Both the position numbers and the translations under genes were made by a program. Under the pieces are notes generated by a model. It was not told the origin of the DNA. It worked only from the letters and a program-made list of their open reading frames with translations, and did not search any database. Source: Strigops habroptila (lineage: Eukaryota; Chordata; Aves; Psittaciformes; Psittacidae). Taken from it: 64,000 nucleotides of DNA. The stretch lies in NCBI RefSeq assembly GCF_004027225.2, contig NC_044277.2:134136057-134200056 (forward strand), in the 5' to 3' direction. This document shows positions 63,503 to 64,000 of the stretch, piece after piece (position 1 is the stretch's first letter; each line of letters begins with the position of its first letter).

Positions 63503-64000
63503 GAATCACAGATATGTTGGCTGGAAGGGACTTTTGAGTGCCATAGAATCATACAATCACAGACTGGTCTGGGTTGGAAGGGACCTTAAAGATCACACAG
63601 TTCCAGCCTCCTGCCACAGGCAGGGACACCTTCCACTAGAGCAGGTTGCTCCAAGCCCCTGTGTCCAACCTGGCCTTGAACACTGCCAGGGATGGGGCAG
63701 CCACAGCTTCTCTGTTCCAGTGTCTCATCTAGTCAAAGCTCTTGCTTGGAGCAGGTCACTTGCTGGCACTGGATTAAGCCAATCCCATGTGTAGACTTTT
63801 GTACTTCTTTAGGTTCATGAGGTTTCTCTTTTCCAGTCCTGCAGTTTCTCAGTGCTCCTTTGAAGTGAAGCTCTACCATTCAGCATGTCAACCATCCCTC
63901 TAATTTAGTATCATCCACAAGTTTGCTGACCGTACATCCTGTCTCATCATCCAAGTTACTGATACGTTTCTTGAACTCTATCAACCCCGAGGTACCCTTA
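63503..64000 (-). repeat. Nested antisense CR1 copies
   Basis: Two CR1 3' ends occur in succession: tagaatcacagatatgttgg at 63503-63538 and atagaatcatacaatcacag from 63543. The second, better preserved copy runs to about 63725 (ggttggaagggacc, ccttgaacactgccaggga blocks). At about 63800-64000 the - strand still reads CR1 reverse transcriptase peptide (ISNLDDETGCTVSKL, then VDDTKLEG), including the DD pair of the catalytic motif. The simplest reading is an old CR1 with internal loss, interrupted by a younger one. It continues beyond the window. Confidence 0.85.

Noticed and set aside
1-64000. Endogenous retrovirus or other virus-derived element
   Set aside because: No pair of long terminal repeats, primer-binding site or gag/pol/env-like peptide was noticed on reading either strand. 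A masked search would be more sensitive.
1-64000. CRISPR arrays, operons, tRNA or rRNA genes
   Set aside because: The DNA is a vertebrate nuclear locus. No direct-repeat array with spacers and no tRNA-like box A/box B pair or rRNA sequence was seen.

Overview
This is vertebrate nuclear DNA, almost certainly from a bird. Host genes are split by GT-AG introns. The commonest interspersed repeat is CR1, the typical avian LINE, with its characteristic 3' ends. The two genes that can be rebuilt sit in the order GALNT15 - DPH3 - (OXNAD1), as on human chromosome 3p25. The species cannot be named from the sequence alone.

Layout: 1-18.3 kb is AT-rich intergenic DNA with three short CR1 pieces and no exon I can support. 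18,718-42,074 holds GALNT15 on the + strand, a Golgi GalNAc-transferase. All ten coding exons join in frame to 632 codons plus stop. Its 3' UTR probably runs to about 43.96 kb. From 44 to 58.4 kb is a gene-free stretch between convergent genes; it contains a decayed L1-like LINE ORF2 fragment near 52.1 kb, unexpected in a bird. 59,598-60,466 holds the three coding exons of DPH3 on the - strand (82 codons plus stop, diphthamide synthesis), with a 3' UTR probably ending near 58.4 kb. A CpG island around 60.0-60.9 kb is the DPH3 promoter and, from known synteny, that of the divergent gene OXNAD1. Only a candidate non-coding 5' exon of OXNAD1 (61,126-61,206) can be proposed; its coding exons would lie beyond the window. 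The last 500 bases are nested, decayed CR1 copies.

The genes do not form a pathway: GALNT15 starts mucin-type O-glycosylation in the Golgi, and DPH3 supplies electrons for the first step of diphthamide formation on elongation factor 2. Their proximity is conserved synteny. I found no previously undescribed system. The best second-look items are the L1-like relic, a MIR-like SINE relic in GALNT15 intron 3, a changed residue in the conserved WGGEN motif of GALNT15, a CpG island placed inside GALNT15 intron 1, and the conserved ETS site in the DPH3 promoter.
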